Shown: positions 54,665-62,996 of the stretch, one piece after another | Numbering within the stretch: the stretch's first letter is position 1 | Layout: the number at the start of each line of letters is the position of its first letter | Assembly: GCF_900215505.1 (NCBI RefSeq) | Contig: NZ_LT907844.1 | Location: 2,992,001 to 3,056,000, forward strand | Source of the DNA: Cohaesibacter sp. ES.047 | Lineage (GTDB): Bacteria; Pseudomonadota; Alphaproteobacteria; Rhizobiales; Cohaesibacteraceae | Length of the DNA: 64,000 bases | Direction: 5' to 3' | Translations under genes and position numbers: made by a program | The notes under the pieces: model-generated | Database searches by the model: none | What the model was told of the DNA's origin: nothing | What the model saw: only the letters and a program-made list of their open reading frames with translations

Positions 54665-54691
54665 AAAAGAGCCGGAAGAACCGGCTCTTTT
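54665..54691. terminator. Bidirectional terminator after the M42 peptidase gene
   Basis: AAAGAGCCGG pairs with CCGGCTCTTT across AAGAA, with A and T runs outside. Strong in both directions. Confidence 0.85.
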
Positions 54692-54698
54692 ATAGCGT

Positions 54699-55751
54699 TT
54701 ATTTTGCCGCCAGATAGGCTGCGAGAATGTCGCGTGCGGCTTCCAGATCGACTTTGTCGACCATCTCCGTGACGGTGTGGATGTAGCGCGTGCCGACCGC
54801 GACCGCGGCAGCCTTGGCACCGGAACCAGACTGCTGACCGGCGGCCCCGTCCTGACCGCCACGGGCCAGCATGGTGCGCTGGAAAGGAATGTCCTTTTCC
54901 TTGGCGAGTGCTTCCAGCTCTTCAACCAGATCAATGTCGGCGATGAAGGACCCGTCCTTGACATGCAGACCAAAGCCCTGACCCTGTGTCGTCACGGTGT
55001 CCTTTTCAGGCGTGCCCGGCGTGTCGCAAGACAGGGTGGTGTCGACACCGATTGCGATATCTGGAGCGACACCGAAGGACGCTGTGCGTGCGCCCCTCAG
55101 ACCGACTTCTTCCTGTGCGGTGAAGGCAACCACGATTTCATAGGCGTGAGTCTCGCCCGCATTGACCAACTGGCGAATGGCCTCGATACCGAGCCAGCAG
55201 GCCACGCGGTTATCGAGCGCCTTGGAGACAACTTTTGACCCCAGATCGAGCAACGGCTCGTCCATGACGATGAAGTCACCGACCTTGATCTTGTCCTTGG
55301 TTTCTTCACCCAGACCGAGGTCAACAATGAAATCGGTCACCTCCGGGATCTTCTTGCGCTCTTCGGGGGAGGAGATATGCAGGGCCTTGCCGCCCGCATT
55401 CATCACGCCCTTGTAGTCGCCGTCATTGGTGCAAACCAGAACCCGGCGGGCAAACAGCGTACGCGGGTCAAACCCGCCGACCGGATCTATATGAATGAAA
55501 CCCTTGTCGGAGACATGGCTGACGAGAAAGCCGATCTCGTCCATATGGCAGAGCAGAAGCACACGCTTGGCCGCGGTGTCTTCATCCAGATCAGCGGTGG
55601 GATAGCGGGTACAGATGAGCGACCCCATCGGATCGACATAGGATTCATCGAAGAGACCTTCGATTTCCTTTTCGATGAGCGCACGCACCCGATGTTCACG
55701 CCCCGGGACGCCCGGAGTTTCACAAAGATTGCGGAGAAGATCGATGTTCAT
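54699..55751 (-). CDS. M42 family metallopeptidase
   Basis: A 350-residue aminopeptidase of the M42/FrvX type. It begins 'LCETPGVPGREHRVRALIE', has the first metal ligands in 'LLCHMDEIGFLVSHV', a catalytic pair in 'VAFTAQEEVGLRGART' and a final ligand near 'RYIHTVTEMVDKVDLE'. It cleaves N-terminal residues from peptides in the cytoplasm. ATG 55751 was chosen, with AAGG 12 bases upstream; a TTG at 55763 is too close to it. Divergent from dnaJ-like. Confidence 0.92.
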   Translation of the reverse strand: MNIDLLRNLCETPGVPGREHRVRALIEKEIEGLFDESYVDPMGSLICTRYPTADLDEDTAAKRVLLLCHMDEIGFLVSHVSDKGFIHIDPVGGFDPRTLFARRVLVCTNDGDYKGVMNAGGKALHISSPEERKKIPEVTDFIVDLGLGEETKDKIKVGDFIVMDEPLLDLGSKVVSKALDNRVACWLGIEAIRQLVNAGETHAYEIVVAFTAQEEVGLRGARTASFGVAPDIAIGVDTTLSCDTPGTPEKDTVTTQGQGFGLHVKDGSFIADIDLVEELEALAKEKDIPFQRTMLARGGQDGAAGQQSGSGAKAAAVAVGTRYIHTVTEMVDKVDLEAARDILAAYLAAK

Positions 55752-55948
55752 GGTTTGTAACAACCTTCCTATGGAAATTTAATTTGAAACTCTCTATATC
55801 AGGGGTAACGTGAAATTGACAGCGCCTGCAACAGCCTCGCGGTTGCTTGTTGAAGGACCGCATGGGCCACGCTGTTCCTATCTTCAACAGACAGACACTG
55901 TCGGCAAGTGCCTGCACGGGCTTTTCGGCAGGGGTAAGGGTATAATAT

Positions 55949-56941
55949 ATGAGAGATCCATATAGCGTACTTGGGGTTTCCAAGTCGGCCAACGAACGCG
56001 ACATCAAGAGCGCGTTCCGCAAATTGGCCAAGAAATACCACCCCGATCAAAATAAGAATGATCCCAAGGCGCAAGAGAAATTCGCCGAGATCAATCAGGC
56101 CTATGAGATCGTGGGTGACAAGGAAAAACGCGGCAAGTTCGACCGCGGTGAAATCGACGCTGATGGCAAGGAACGCTTTCAGGGCTTCGGTGGCGGCCAT
56201 CCCTTCGGCGGGGGCGGCGGATCATCAGGAAGCCCGTTCGGCAATCAGTCCGGCGGACCGTTCGGTGGCGGTGCTACCGAAGACATTCTCAATGAAATCT
56301 TCGGCAACATGGGCGGCGGGGCTGGCCGCGCGCGTGGGCGTTCTGGCGGCAATCCTTTCAGCGATGGAGCCGATCCCTTTGGTGGCGCGCAGCAGCGTGC
56401 CCGCCCTCAGAAAGGCCAGGATGCCGAGGCCAAGCTCAGCGTAACCCTTGAAGACCTTGTGTCGGAAGAGAAACGCCGTGTCCATCTGCCGACCGGCAAG
56501 ACCCTCGACATGCGTGTGCCCAAAGGCGTCAAGGATGGCCAGACCATCCGCATGAAGGGGCAGGGCTTCGAGACCGTGAACGGTCAGGCTGGTGATGCCC
56601 TCGTGACAATCGAGATCCTGCCGCACCGCCTGTTCAAGGTGGAAGAGCTCAACATCCGGCTCGAGCTGCCGCTAACCCTTTATGAAGCGGTTCTGGGTGC
56701 CCGGATCCGCGTCCCCACGCTCGAAGGCAAGGTCGAAGTGCGGATTCCCGCCGGCATGAGCTCAGGCAAGAGCTTGCGCCTCAAGGGCAAGGGACTGCCG
56801 GACCGCAACGGCACTCGCGGTGATCTGCTGGTTACGGCCAAGATAATGCTGCCCGAAGGAGGCGATCCCGGCCTGCGCGCCCTCATGGAGGATTGGCAGG
56901 ACACGCGTCCCTATCGCCCGCGCGGACCGGAATTCAACTGA
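55949..56941 (+). CDS. DnaJ-like co-chaperone without zinc finger (CbpA-type)
   Basis: A 330-residue J-domain protein. 'DPYSVLGVSKSANERDIKSA' and 'KKYHPDQNKN' with the HPD motif form the J domain (1-65). A Gly/Phe-rich linker spans about 75-150. Two C-terminal beta domains ('AKLSVTLEDLVSEEKRRVHL', 'LRLKGKGLPDRNGTRGDL') bind clients. The four-Cys zinc finger of DnaJ is absent, which makes this CbpA/DnaJ-like. It stimulates DnaK ATPase. A terminator follows at 56959. Confidence 0.9.
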   Translation: MRDPYSVLGVSKSANERDIKSAFRKLAKKYHPDQNKNDPKAQEKFAEINQAYEIVGDKEKRGKFDRGEIDADGKERFQGFGGGHPFGGGGGSSGSPFGNQSGGPFGGGATEDILNEIFGNMGGGAGRARGRSGGNPFSDGADPFGGAQQRARPQKGQDAEAKLSVTLEDLVSEEKRRVHLPTGKTLDMRVPKGVKDGQTIRMKGQGFETVNGQAGDALVTIEILPHRLFKVEELNIRLELPLTLYEAVLGARIRVPTLEGKVEVRIPAGMSSGKSLRLKGKGLPDRNGTRGDLLVTAKIMLPEGGDPGLRALMEDWQDTRPYRPRGPEFN

Positions 56942-56958
56942 TCTGACATTGATCGAGC

Positions 56959-56986
56959 AAAGGCGGCGCAAGGCCGCCTTTTCTTT
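56959..56986 (+). terminator. Intrinsic terminator after dnaJ-like
   Basis: AAGGCGGC/GCCGCCTT with a 5-base loop is followed by TTCTTT. A good terminator. Confidence 0.75.
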
Positions 56987-57035
56987 AAGCAGAGCGCCTG
57001 CAGATGGTCAAAAAAACTGAGAAAGAGACACAACC

Positions 57036-57512
57036 ATGTCCGGCACAACCACTCCCGCAACGCAAGTGCTGAAAAAGGCTGCTATCGATTTTTCGCTGGT
57101 TGCCTATGACTATGATCCGGATGCAGACAGGGTTGGGCTTCAGGCTGCCGAGGCGATCGGGGCGGAGCCGGGCGAGGTGTTCAAGACACTGATGATCATG
57201 CTTGATGGCAAGCCAGTCTGTGCCGTGGTGCCGTCTGATCGCGAAGTCAACATGAAGAAACTGGCCAAGGCCTTTGCGGGCAAGGCCGCCCAGATGATGC
57301 CGCCCCCTGATGCCGAACGTCTCACCGGTTACAAGGTTGGAGGCATCAGCCCGCTCGGTCAGCGCCGGAGCGTGCGGACGGTTCTGGATGCAAAAGCCCT
57401 TGAGCATGCGCTCATCTACATCAATGGTGGCCGCCGCGGCTATCAGATCAGAATGGCACCCGATCATCTGGTTGATCTGCTTGGATGCCCGACCGCGGAT
57501 CTGGTGCGCTAG
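57036..57512 (+). CDS. ybaK: Cys-tRNA(Pro) deacylase YbaK
   Basis: A 158-residue YbaK/EbsC protein. The conserved Lys in 'EVFKTLMIMLDGKPVCAVVP' is the catalytic one, and 'GYKVGGISPLGQRRSVRTVL' forms the tRNA-side loop. It hydrolyses mischarged Cys-tRNA(Pro). The start follows AAGAGAC. Its length is normal. Neighbour HAD hydrolase is convergent. Confidence 0.93.
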   Translation: MSGTTTPATQVLKKAAIDFSLVAYDYDPDADRVGLQAAEAIGAEPGEVFKTLMIMLDGKPVCAVVPSDREVNMKKLAKAFAGKAAQMMPPPDAERLTGYKVGGISPLGQRRSVRTVLDAKALEHALIYINGGRRGYQIRMAPDHLVDLLGCPTADLVR

Positions 57513-57543
57513 CTTCGCTCACCCACCGCTCGCTGATCACTGA

Positions 57544-58188
57544 TCACTTTGGCAAAAGAGGGAAGTCCGCATAGCGCGAGAAACAGGGGCCATCATAATC
57601 GGCAGGTGGCTCGTGTCCGTCAGGGCAATGCAGCAGATACTGCATCCCGGCCCTGCGGGCGGCTTCGATGCCCACCGGGCTGTCCTCAATCACCAGACAG
57701 GCTTCTGGCGCAAAGCCCATGGCCTTGGCCGCATTGAGAAAGAGATCCGGTTCAGGCTTCCAGCTCCCAACCACGTAGGAGCTGAAGAGGTGAGGCTCGA
57801 AAAGCGGCAGAAGGCCGGTGAGGCCAAGGGAATGCCGCATCTTCTTGAGGGGGCCTGCTGACGCAATACAGCGCGGATGGGGAAGGGCCAGAATGGTCTG
57901 CTCGACACCCGGGAAGGACTGAAGGCTCTGCTCGAACAGCTCGGCGACCCGTGCCCGATAGGTCTCCTCGTAGGTCTCCGGCAAAGAACGCCCGATATGC
58001 TTTTCGATCTGCTCAACGATATAATTGAGCTTGTTGCCCCGGAAATGGGCCGCGATGTAATTGGCATCCCAGTCAAGATCCGGGACGGTATCACAATAGC
58101 CCTGCAGACAGAGCACCTCGCTGTCGACAAGCGTTCCGTCTAGATCGAAAATCAGGCATTCGATCCGGTCCAGTTCTAGGGTCTGCAT
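57544..58188 (-). CDS. HAD superfamily hydrolase
   Basis: A 214-residue HAD phosphatase. 'LIFDLDGTLVDSEVLC' is the DxDGT nucleophile motif, the Ser in 'IASAGPLKK' motif II, the Lys in 'SWKPEPDLFL' motif III, and 'CLVIEDSPVGIEAARRAG' motif IV. The order fits phosphoglycolate phosphatase or YieH-type enzymes, but the substrate cannot be fixed. Convergent with ybaK. Confidence 0.88.
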   Translation of the reverse strand: MQTLELDRIECLIFDLDGTLVDSEVLCLQGYCDTVPDLDWDANYIAAHFRGNKLNYIVEQIEKHIGRSLPETYEETYRARVAELFEQSLQSFPGVEQTILALPHPRCIASAGPLKKMRHSLGLTGLLPLFEPHLFSSYVVGSWKPEPDLFLNAAKAMGFAPEACLVIEDSPVGIEAARRAGMQYLLHCPDGHEPPADYDGPCFSRYADFPLLPK

Positions 58189-58637
58189 GGGGTGTCTTTC
58201 TTGCAGTTTTCAGGGCTTGCGGGGGCCTGTCATGGCGAACGCTGAGGGAGCTTGCCGCTATTCAAGAGTGGTGAATTGCGGAAATTTCATCACCTGTGCG
58301 TTACATCTAGCCTGTTTGCGCCTCACGATCAAGGCGAGCCAAATCAGCTGATTTGTAGCCGACGGTAGGTTTTAAAAATAAGTAACTATCTGAAAAGATA
58401 TATTATTTGAAAGTATCACAGGTTTGTGATTGTCTGGTAGCGGGTCGTGATTGTGGAATGTCCGGCTTTTGTTGTACGCTTGGACAAATACCGAGTTTCG
58501 GCCTTCAAGTTCCCGCAGCCGATGCAATCTGTCGGTTTGGCTTATCCTCTGGGATGGCCACTCCCGACACACCGGACCCTCTACCAATTAGCGCGGCCCA
58601 CCTTTATATTGCAGCCATTCCGAGAAAGGATCCGGCC
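58189..58637. other. Intergenic region before the 41-residue ORF
   Basis: About 450 bases. An AT-rich segment at 58370-58410 includes TATCT-N4-AGATA and is the likely promoter. No gene was recognised apart from the small ORF at its right end. Confidence 0.3.
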
Positions 58638-58763
58638 ATGAACGAGCATCTGTTCCCGCACCAGAGGTACAACCGACTGAAGTCCCTGCGTCATGCGTTT
58701 TGGGCGCTCGTCTGCTCGCTGTTTGCCCCTTCCATCTGTGACACCTGCAATTGCAGCAAGTGA
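58638..58763 (+). CDS. 41-residue Cys-rich candidate small protein
   Basis: ATG at 58638 with AAAGGA 8 bases upstream, 41 codons, TGA. A basic N-terminal half ('HQRYNRLKSLRHAF') is followed by a short hydrophobic stretch and a C-terminal cysteine cluster 'CDTCNCSK', a pattern seen in some small metal-binding peptides. A GC-rich hairpin with GTGACG/CGTCAC outer arms follows directly. No family recognised. Confidence 0.45.
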   Translation: MNEHLFPHQRYNRLKSLRHAFWALVCSLFAPSICDTCNCSK

Positions 58764-58833
58764 CGTGTGCGCCGCTGCCATTATGCGGCTTGGGCACACC
58801 ACTTCGTCACGTCTTCGGCCGCTTGCACTGACA

Positions 58834-59397
58834 CTATGACGGATCGCCTGACCACATACGCTTCAGGGTCCCATCCTTCTTGATCCAATGATGATAGATG
58901 GCCGCGCCCCCATGCAGTGCGATCAGCGCGACCGCTGTCAGAGCCGCAATCCGGTGTGCGATCCGGGGTGCCAGGTTCGAAAAGTCGGGCAACGGCTTTG
59001 ATCCGAACAGCGCGAGCGGCAGTTCCGTCGCCAGAGACATCGCAATCCCACTTCCCAACAGAACGATCAGAACGAGATAAAGCCCCCGGTGCGTCCATCG
59101 GGCGGTAGACTGTTGCCATCTTGGGTCGCTGGTCACTGCATCCGGTTTGTGATCAACGCGCCACCAGATGAGTCTTGCCAGAGTTAGAAGGAATACCAAC
59201 AGGGCGAGCGGAAAGTGTACCCGAAGGGCTGCTGCCTTCTGAGAGGCGTCCGAGCTGAAGGCGGACCCAAAACCGCTACCAATGAGCACCAGCACAAGCA
59301 AAGCGCTTGCCCAGTGCAGAAATCTTGCCACGCGGCCATAGCCATTGGGTGTGCTTCGCAGCTTGCCCGCTTCTTTTTTCATAGAGGTGGAATTCAT
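58834..59397 (-). CDS. Cytochrome b561 family protein
   Basis: A 187-residue inner-membrane b-type cytochrome with four helices. The first helix has 'RVARFLHWASALLVL' with a haem His, and later His residues occur in 'LRVHFPLALLVF', 'RIAHRIAALTAVALIALHGG' and 'YHHWI'. Such proteins pass electrons from ubiquinol, often to scavenge superoxide or reduce quinones. It is divergent from a MarR regulator, with about 70 bases between the two starts. Confidence 0.9.
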   Translation of the reverse strand: MNSTSMKKEAGKLRSTPNGYGRVARFLHWASALLVLVLIGSGFGSAFSSDASQKAAALRVHFPLALLVFLLTLARLIWWRVDHKPDAVTSDPRWQQSTARWTHRGLYLVLIVLLGSGIAMSLATELPLALFGSKPLPDFSNLAPRIAHRIAALTAVALIALHGGAAIYHHWIKKDGTLKRMWSGDPS

Positions 59398-59410
59398 GGT
59401 TTGCTCCGTT

Positions 59411-59442
59411 GACGCTTGCGTCTAAACTTTCCGTGATATAAT
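59411..59442. promoter_or_regulatory. Shared divergent promoter region of cytochrome b561 and marR
   Basis: A -35/-10 pair CTTGCG-N16-TATAAT (59415-59442) points toward marR. A small palindrome GACGC-TT-GCGTC overlaps the -35 and could be the MarR operator. Confidence 0.4.
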
Positions 59443-59466
59443 ATAATTTACATGGAAATAGATTAC

Positions 59467-59919
59467 ATGTCAACTAAAAGACTGAATCCGCCGAGGTCGT
59501 TGGGGCGTTTGCTCAATTTCACGACGGGTGCCGTCAACAACATGAGCGCCCGCGTTCTGGAGCCTCATGGGCTCAGTCTGGCCCAGTGGGTGGTGCTTTC
59601 AGCGCTTTGGAGAAATGGTGATCTGAGTGTCAAAGAGCTCTCCGGCTACACCGGCAACGCCCCGCCAGCCACATCGCGGATCGTCGATCGCATGATTGCA
59701 GCTGGTCTGTTGGTGCGTGTCACCGACACCAAGGATCGCAGGGCCGTTGTGATCGGATTGACGCAAAAAGGCCGGAACCTGCGCCACCTCGAGAACTTCT
59801 ATGAGGACATCAATGCGATGTTTCTGGAAGGTTTTTCTGAAGACGAGAAAAACACGCTTTTCTCTCTTCTCGAACGCATCGAGGAGACCGGGCAAAAGCA
59901 TGTCTCCCAGAAGACCTAG
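59467..59919 (+). CDS. MarR family transcriptional regulator
   Basis: A 150-residue regulator with a central winged helix: 'VVLSALWRNGDLSVKELSGY', 'ATSRIVDRMIAAGLLVRVTD' and 'DRRAVVIGLTQKGR'. ATG 59467 was preferred to 59452 since GGAAA lies 8 bases upstream and the promoter is near 59442. It is divergent from cytochrome b561, which it probably regulates. Its 3' end overlaps a convergent gene by 4 bases. Confidence 0.9.
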   Translation: MSTKRLNPPRSLGRLLNFTTGAVNNMSARVLEPHGLSLAQWVVLSALWRNGDLSVKELSGYTGNAPPATSRIVDRMIAAGLLVRVTDTKDRRAVVIGLTQKGRNLRHLENFYEDINAMFLEGFSEDEKNTLFSLLERIEETGQKHVSQKT

Positions 59920-61151
59920 AGCGCGGCAACCTCGCTGAAAAGCGCAGCGGCAAGATCCCCGGACGAATGCACCCGGATGCCGTCAAGTTCCATCCATCCG
60001 GCCATCAAGGCAAGTTCGCCAGCCAGCGCCGCCGATACCTTGCCCTTATCGATGGTGGGCTCCCCATGGGCAGCAAAGACCTCGAGCACGCCGTCCTGTC
60101 GGTTGGCCTTGAGGTCGAGCCGGGCCACCAACTGGTCCCCCATCAGGAAAGGCAGCACATAATAGCCGTACTGCCTCTTTTCCTTGGGCACATAGATCTC
60201 GATGCGATAGCGGAAGTTGAACAGGCTTTCTGCGCGGTCTCTTAGCCAAATGAGCGAGTCGAACGGAGCCAGCAGTGCCTGACAGGTTGCCCGCGAAGGC
60301 AACTGGGCGTCCTTGTGTTTATAGACCGTGGCTTTCCATCCCTCGACCTCGACGGGCTCGAGGGTTCCCTCTTCGATGAGGGCTTGAAGAGCCGGACGCG
60401 CATCTGAAGGTGACAGGCGAAAATAGTCACGGAAGCACTTTTCCGTCCCCACCCCATGGCATCGGGCGCCGATCTCCATCAACAGTTTGTGCGCGGCAAA
60501 CGGTTCAAGGGCAGGGCGTGCGAAACTGTCTTCGGGCAGCACCCGTTCGGGCAAATCATAATAGCGTGTGAAGGCCTTGCGGCCCGCAGATGTGATCCTG
60601 CCGGACCAGAACAGATACTCGAGTGCCAGCTTGCTGTCGTCCCAGCCCCACCAGGGACCAGAGCGTGCGCCGCGCTTCTCAAGGTCGGAGACACACACCG
60701 GTCCCCTTGCTTCTATCTCGCGAAAGACCCGCTCCACCTCTTTCGGATTTTCCTTTGCGAAGCGCGAGATATTGCCCCAAAGGCCTTCATGACGCGCGGC
60801 GCGCTCCATGCGCCATTGCATGGCCGGATAAAGGGAGGCGGGAAGGATCGACGCCTCATGCCCCCAATATTCAAAAAAGGCTTTACGTTTCTTGCTGACC
60901 GGGTGGGCCACCATATGAGCGGCCCGGTCAATGAGGCTCCGGTCATAAGCTCCGAGACGCGCAAAAAGGGTCAGGTAATGTGCCCGATCGAGCACATTGA
61001 CCGAGTCAACCTGCAACAGACCCACATGCTCGAACGTTGCCTCCAGATGCCTGCGGTCATGACGTTTCACGCCGCGCAGTTGCGGCAAAAAGCCCTGTGC
61101 CTTGAGAGCGATTCGGCGGGCCTGACGTTGGCTGAGACTCTGAAGTGTCAT
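59916..61151 (-). CDS. Winged-helix crosslink-repair glycosylase, YcaQ-like
   Basis: A protein of about 411 residues of the YcaQ/AlkZ-like winged-helix family. Visible marks: 'LSQRQARRIALKAQGF', 'HVGLLQVDSVNVLDRAHYL', 'FFEYWGHEASILP' and 'LLAPFDSLIWLRDRAESLF'. Relatives unhook interstrand DNA crosslinks. ATG 61151 was chosen over 61208, which has 19 extra residues unlike the family. The gene lies divergent from the OmpA operon, with about 260 bases between. Confidence 0.85.
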   Translation of the reverse strand: MTLQSLSQRQARRIALKAQGFLPQLRGVKRHDRRHLEATFEHVGLLQVDSVNVLDRAHYLTLFARLGAYDRSLIDRAAHMVAHPVSKKRKAFFEYWGHEASILPASLYPAMQWRMERAARHEGLWGNISRFAKENPKEVERVFREIEARGPVCVSDLEKRGARSGPWWGWDDSKLALEYLFWSGRITSAGRKAFTRYYDLPERVLPEDSFARPALEPFAAHKLLMEIGARCHGVGTEKCFRDYFRLSPSDARPALQALIEEGTLEPVEVEGWKATVYKHKDAQLPSRATCQALLAPFDSLIWLRDRAESLFNFRYRIEIYVPKEKRQYGYYVLPFLMGDQLVARLDLKANRQDGVLEVFAAHGEPTIDKGKVSAALAGELALMAGWMELDGIRVHSSGDLAAALFSEVAAL

Positions 61152-61414
61152 GAGACCATCGCAAAAACGGATTGAAACGGGCGCGTTTGACAGGAGCCGT
61201 GTTGTCAAACTGCAATGAGGTCGATCTGCAAATCAATAAGCGCGAGTCTAGCGTCTGATCGGCAGAAGAAAAGCAATATTTAGGATTGCGACCCTGTGGA
61301 TTGCCTTTGACCTTACTCGGAAAATGGCTAGTGTGTTTGATCATTGGACGATGAGGGACCGGTGGGCGATGCAACATCATATCGCGCACCGGATCGAACG
61401 AAGGAGCAGTCGCA

Positions 61415-62869
61415 ATGTCAATCCTAAAGCGCTGGGTTGTCCCGGGCGTCGTGGCGGTCTGTGCTGTTACAGCCATCACGCTATTCAGCGAAACCGATAA
61501 GATCGAGGCGGATCTTACCAAGAGGGCTCAGGCTGTTCTGCAGGATAAAGGCATGGATTGGGCGAACATCTCCTTCTCTGGCCGCGATGGCACCCTTACC
61601 GGAATCGAACCAGAGAAAAATGAAGCCAGCTGGGCGATTGAGCTTCTCGATGCCGAGTGGGGCGTTCGAACGGTCAGCAACGAGACCGAAGAACTCAAGA
61701 CCCAATCTCCTTATTCATGGGGCTTGGTGCGGGATGATGATCAGGTGTCGATCATCGGCTATCTTCCCTATCGCCTGACCCGAACCCTGCCGTCGGAAAT
61801 GGAAGAAAAGATGCCCGGCGTTTTGGTCCAGACACAGGTCGAGGCGGCGCGCGGTGCCCCCGCCAACATTGAAAATGTCGTTCAATTCACGACGGACCTT
61901 CTGTCATCGCTGGACAATGCCAAGGCGTTCCTGCTCGATAACACCCTGACCATCACGGGACAGCTGGAAGACGGAAATCCCGCCGATATTGCCAAATTCA
62001 AAGCGGCGCAGGAAAAGATCGCAGCCGCTGACCTGGAAGGCATATCGTTTGACTTCCAGATACCCGAGCCCAAGGCGCCTGAGGACATGGTCAAGCCGGT
62101 TGCGACTACAGTCAACGGGCTGGAGATCACGCGCAGTGCAGACGGGGTCCGGATCATGGGGTTGATGCCGAGCCAGGAGATCAAGGACACGGTCATCGAT
62201 CTTGCCAATCGCAAGTTCGGCACCAGCGTGGTGACGGAAGGGCTTGATGTGCGCGAAGGCGAGAAGATTGCCAATCTGGGCTACGATGACTATCGCAGGT
62301 CTTCGGTCGCCATTCTGCAGGCGGTCAGCCGCCTTGAAGAGGGATCCGCCAGCCTGACCGAAAATGGTCTTGATCTGACCGGCGGTGCCTTCTACGGCGG
62401 AGCTCTTGAAGACGTGATGCGTGGGTTGCAGGACGCCTTGCCGGCGAGTGTAGCACTCAATACCGATCTGCGCGTTGCCGCTCCGGGAGAGACAGTCGAT
62501 GCCGAGCAATGCCAGCGCCTGCTCAGATCATCACTCGAGACGAACACCATCCTGTTTGAATCCGGCATGGCAGCCATTTCACCCGACTCCTTCGGCCTGC
62601 TCGATACGCTCATCTATACTGCACGCCGCTGCACCGATAATCGCATTCAGATTGAAGGCCACACCGACAGCGACGGCGATGACGCCGCCAATCAGGCCCT
62701 GTCCGAACGTCGGGCGGGGGCGGTTGCCGACTATCTCGTCAGTGCAGGCATCACCGCTGATCGTCTCGAAGCCAAGGGTTTTGGCGAAGATCAGCCGGTT
62801 GCCAGCAATGACACCCCCGAAGGCAAGGCAAAGAACCGCCGCATTGAATTCGTCATTCTGACACAGTGA
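61415..62869 (+). CDS. OmpA-domain protein with N-terminal anchor and BON-like region (ArfA/OmpATb-like)
   Basis: A 484-residue protein. Residues 7-24 form a single N-terminal helix without a cleavage site. About 30-300 carry repeats resembling BON domains ('DKIEADLTKRAQAVLQDKG', 'EIKDTVIDLANRKFGT'). Residues about 355-484 are an OmpA peptidoglycan-binding domain ('ILFESGMAAISPDSFGLLDT', 'IEGHTDSDGDDAANQALSER'). This order matches mycobacterial Rv0899. A 32-residue membrane peptide and another membrane protein follow in one operon. Confidence 0.88.
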   Translation: MSILKRWVVPGVVAVCAVTAITLFSETDKIEADLTKRAQAVLQDKGMDWANISFSGRDGTLTGIEPEKNEASWAIELLDAEWGVRTVSNETEELKTQSPYSWGLVRDDDQVSIIGYLPYRLTRTLPSEMEEKMPGVLVQTQVEAARGAPANIENVVQFTTDLLSSLDNAKAFLLDNTLTITGQLEDGNPADIAKFKAAQEKIAAADLEGISFDFQIPEPKAPEDMVKPVATTVNGLEITRSADGVRIMGLMPSQEIKDTVIDLANRKFGTSVVTEGLDVREGEKIANLGYDDYRRSSVAILQAVSRLEEGSASLTENGLDLTGGAFYGGALEDVMRGLQDALPASVALNTDLRVAAPGETVDAEQCQRLLRSSLETNTILFESGMAAISPDSFGLLDTLIYTARRCTDNRIQIEGHTDSDGDDAANQALSERRAGAVADYLVSAGITADRLEAKGFGEDQPVASNDTPEGKAKNRRIEFVILTQ

Positions 62870-62888
62870 TACCAAAGGAGTTGAAGAC

Positions 62889-62987
62889 ATGGGATTTCTT
62901 ATCGCGAACCTCTATCCAATGCTCCTTCTGGGGCTGATGCTTGGCGTGGTTATTGGCTGGATCGCCTGTGATCCGGAAGGTAAATAG
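62889..62987 (+). CDS. 32-residue single-helix membrane peptide
   Basis: ATG 62889 with AAAGGAG 9 bases upstream, 32 codons, TAG. Residues about 5-26 form one membrane helix ('NLYPMLLLGLMLGVVIGWIA') and the tail is 'CDPEGK'. It begins 19 bases after the OmpA stop, and the next gene begins about 10 bases after its stop, so it belongs to the operon. Position and form correspond to ArfB in mycobacteria. Function unknown. Confidence 0.7.
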   Translation: MGFLIANLYPMLLLGLMLGVVIGWIACDPEGK

Positions 62988-62996
62988 GGGGACATC

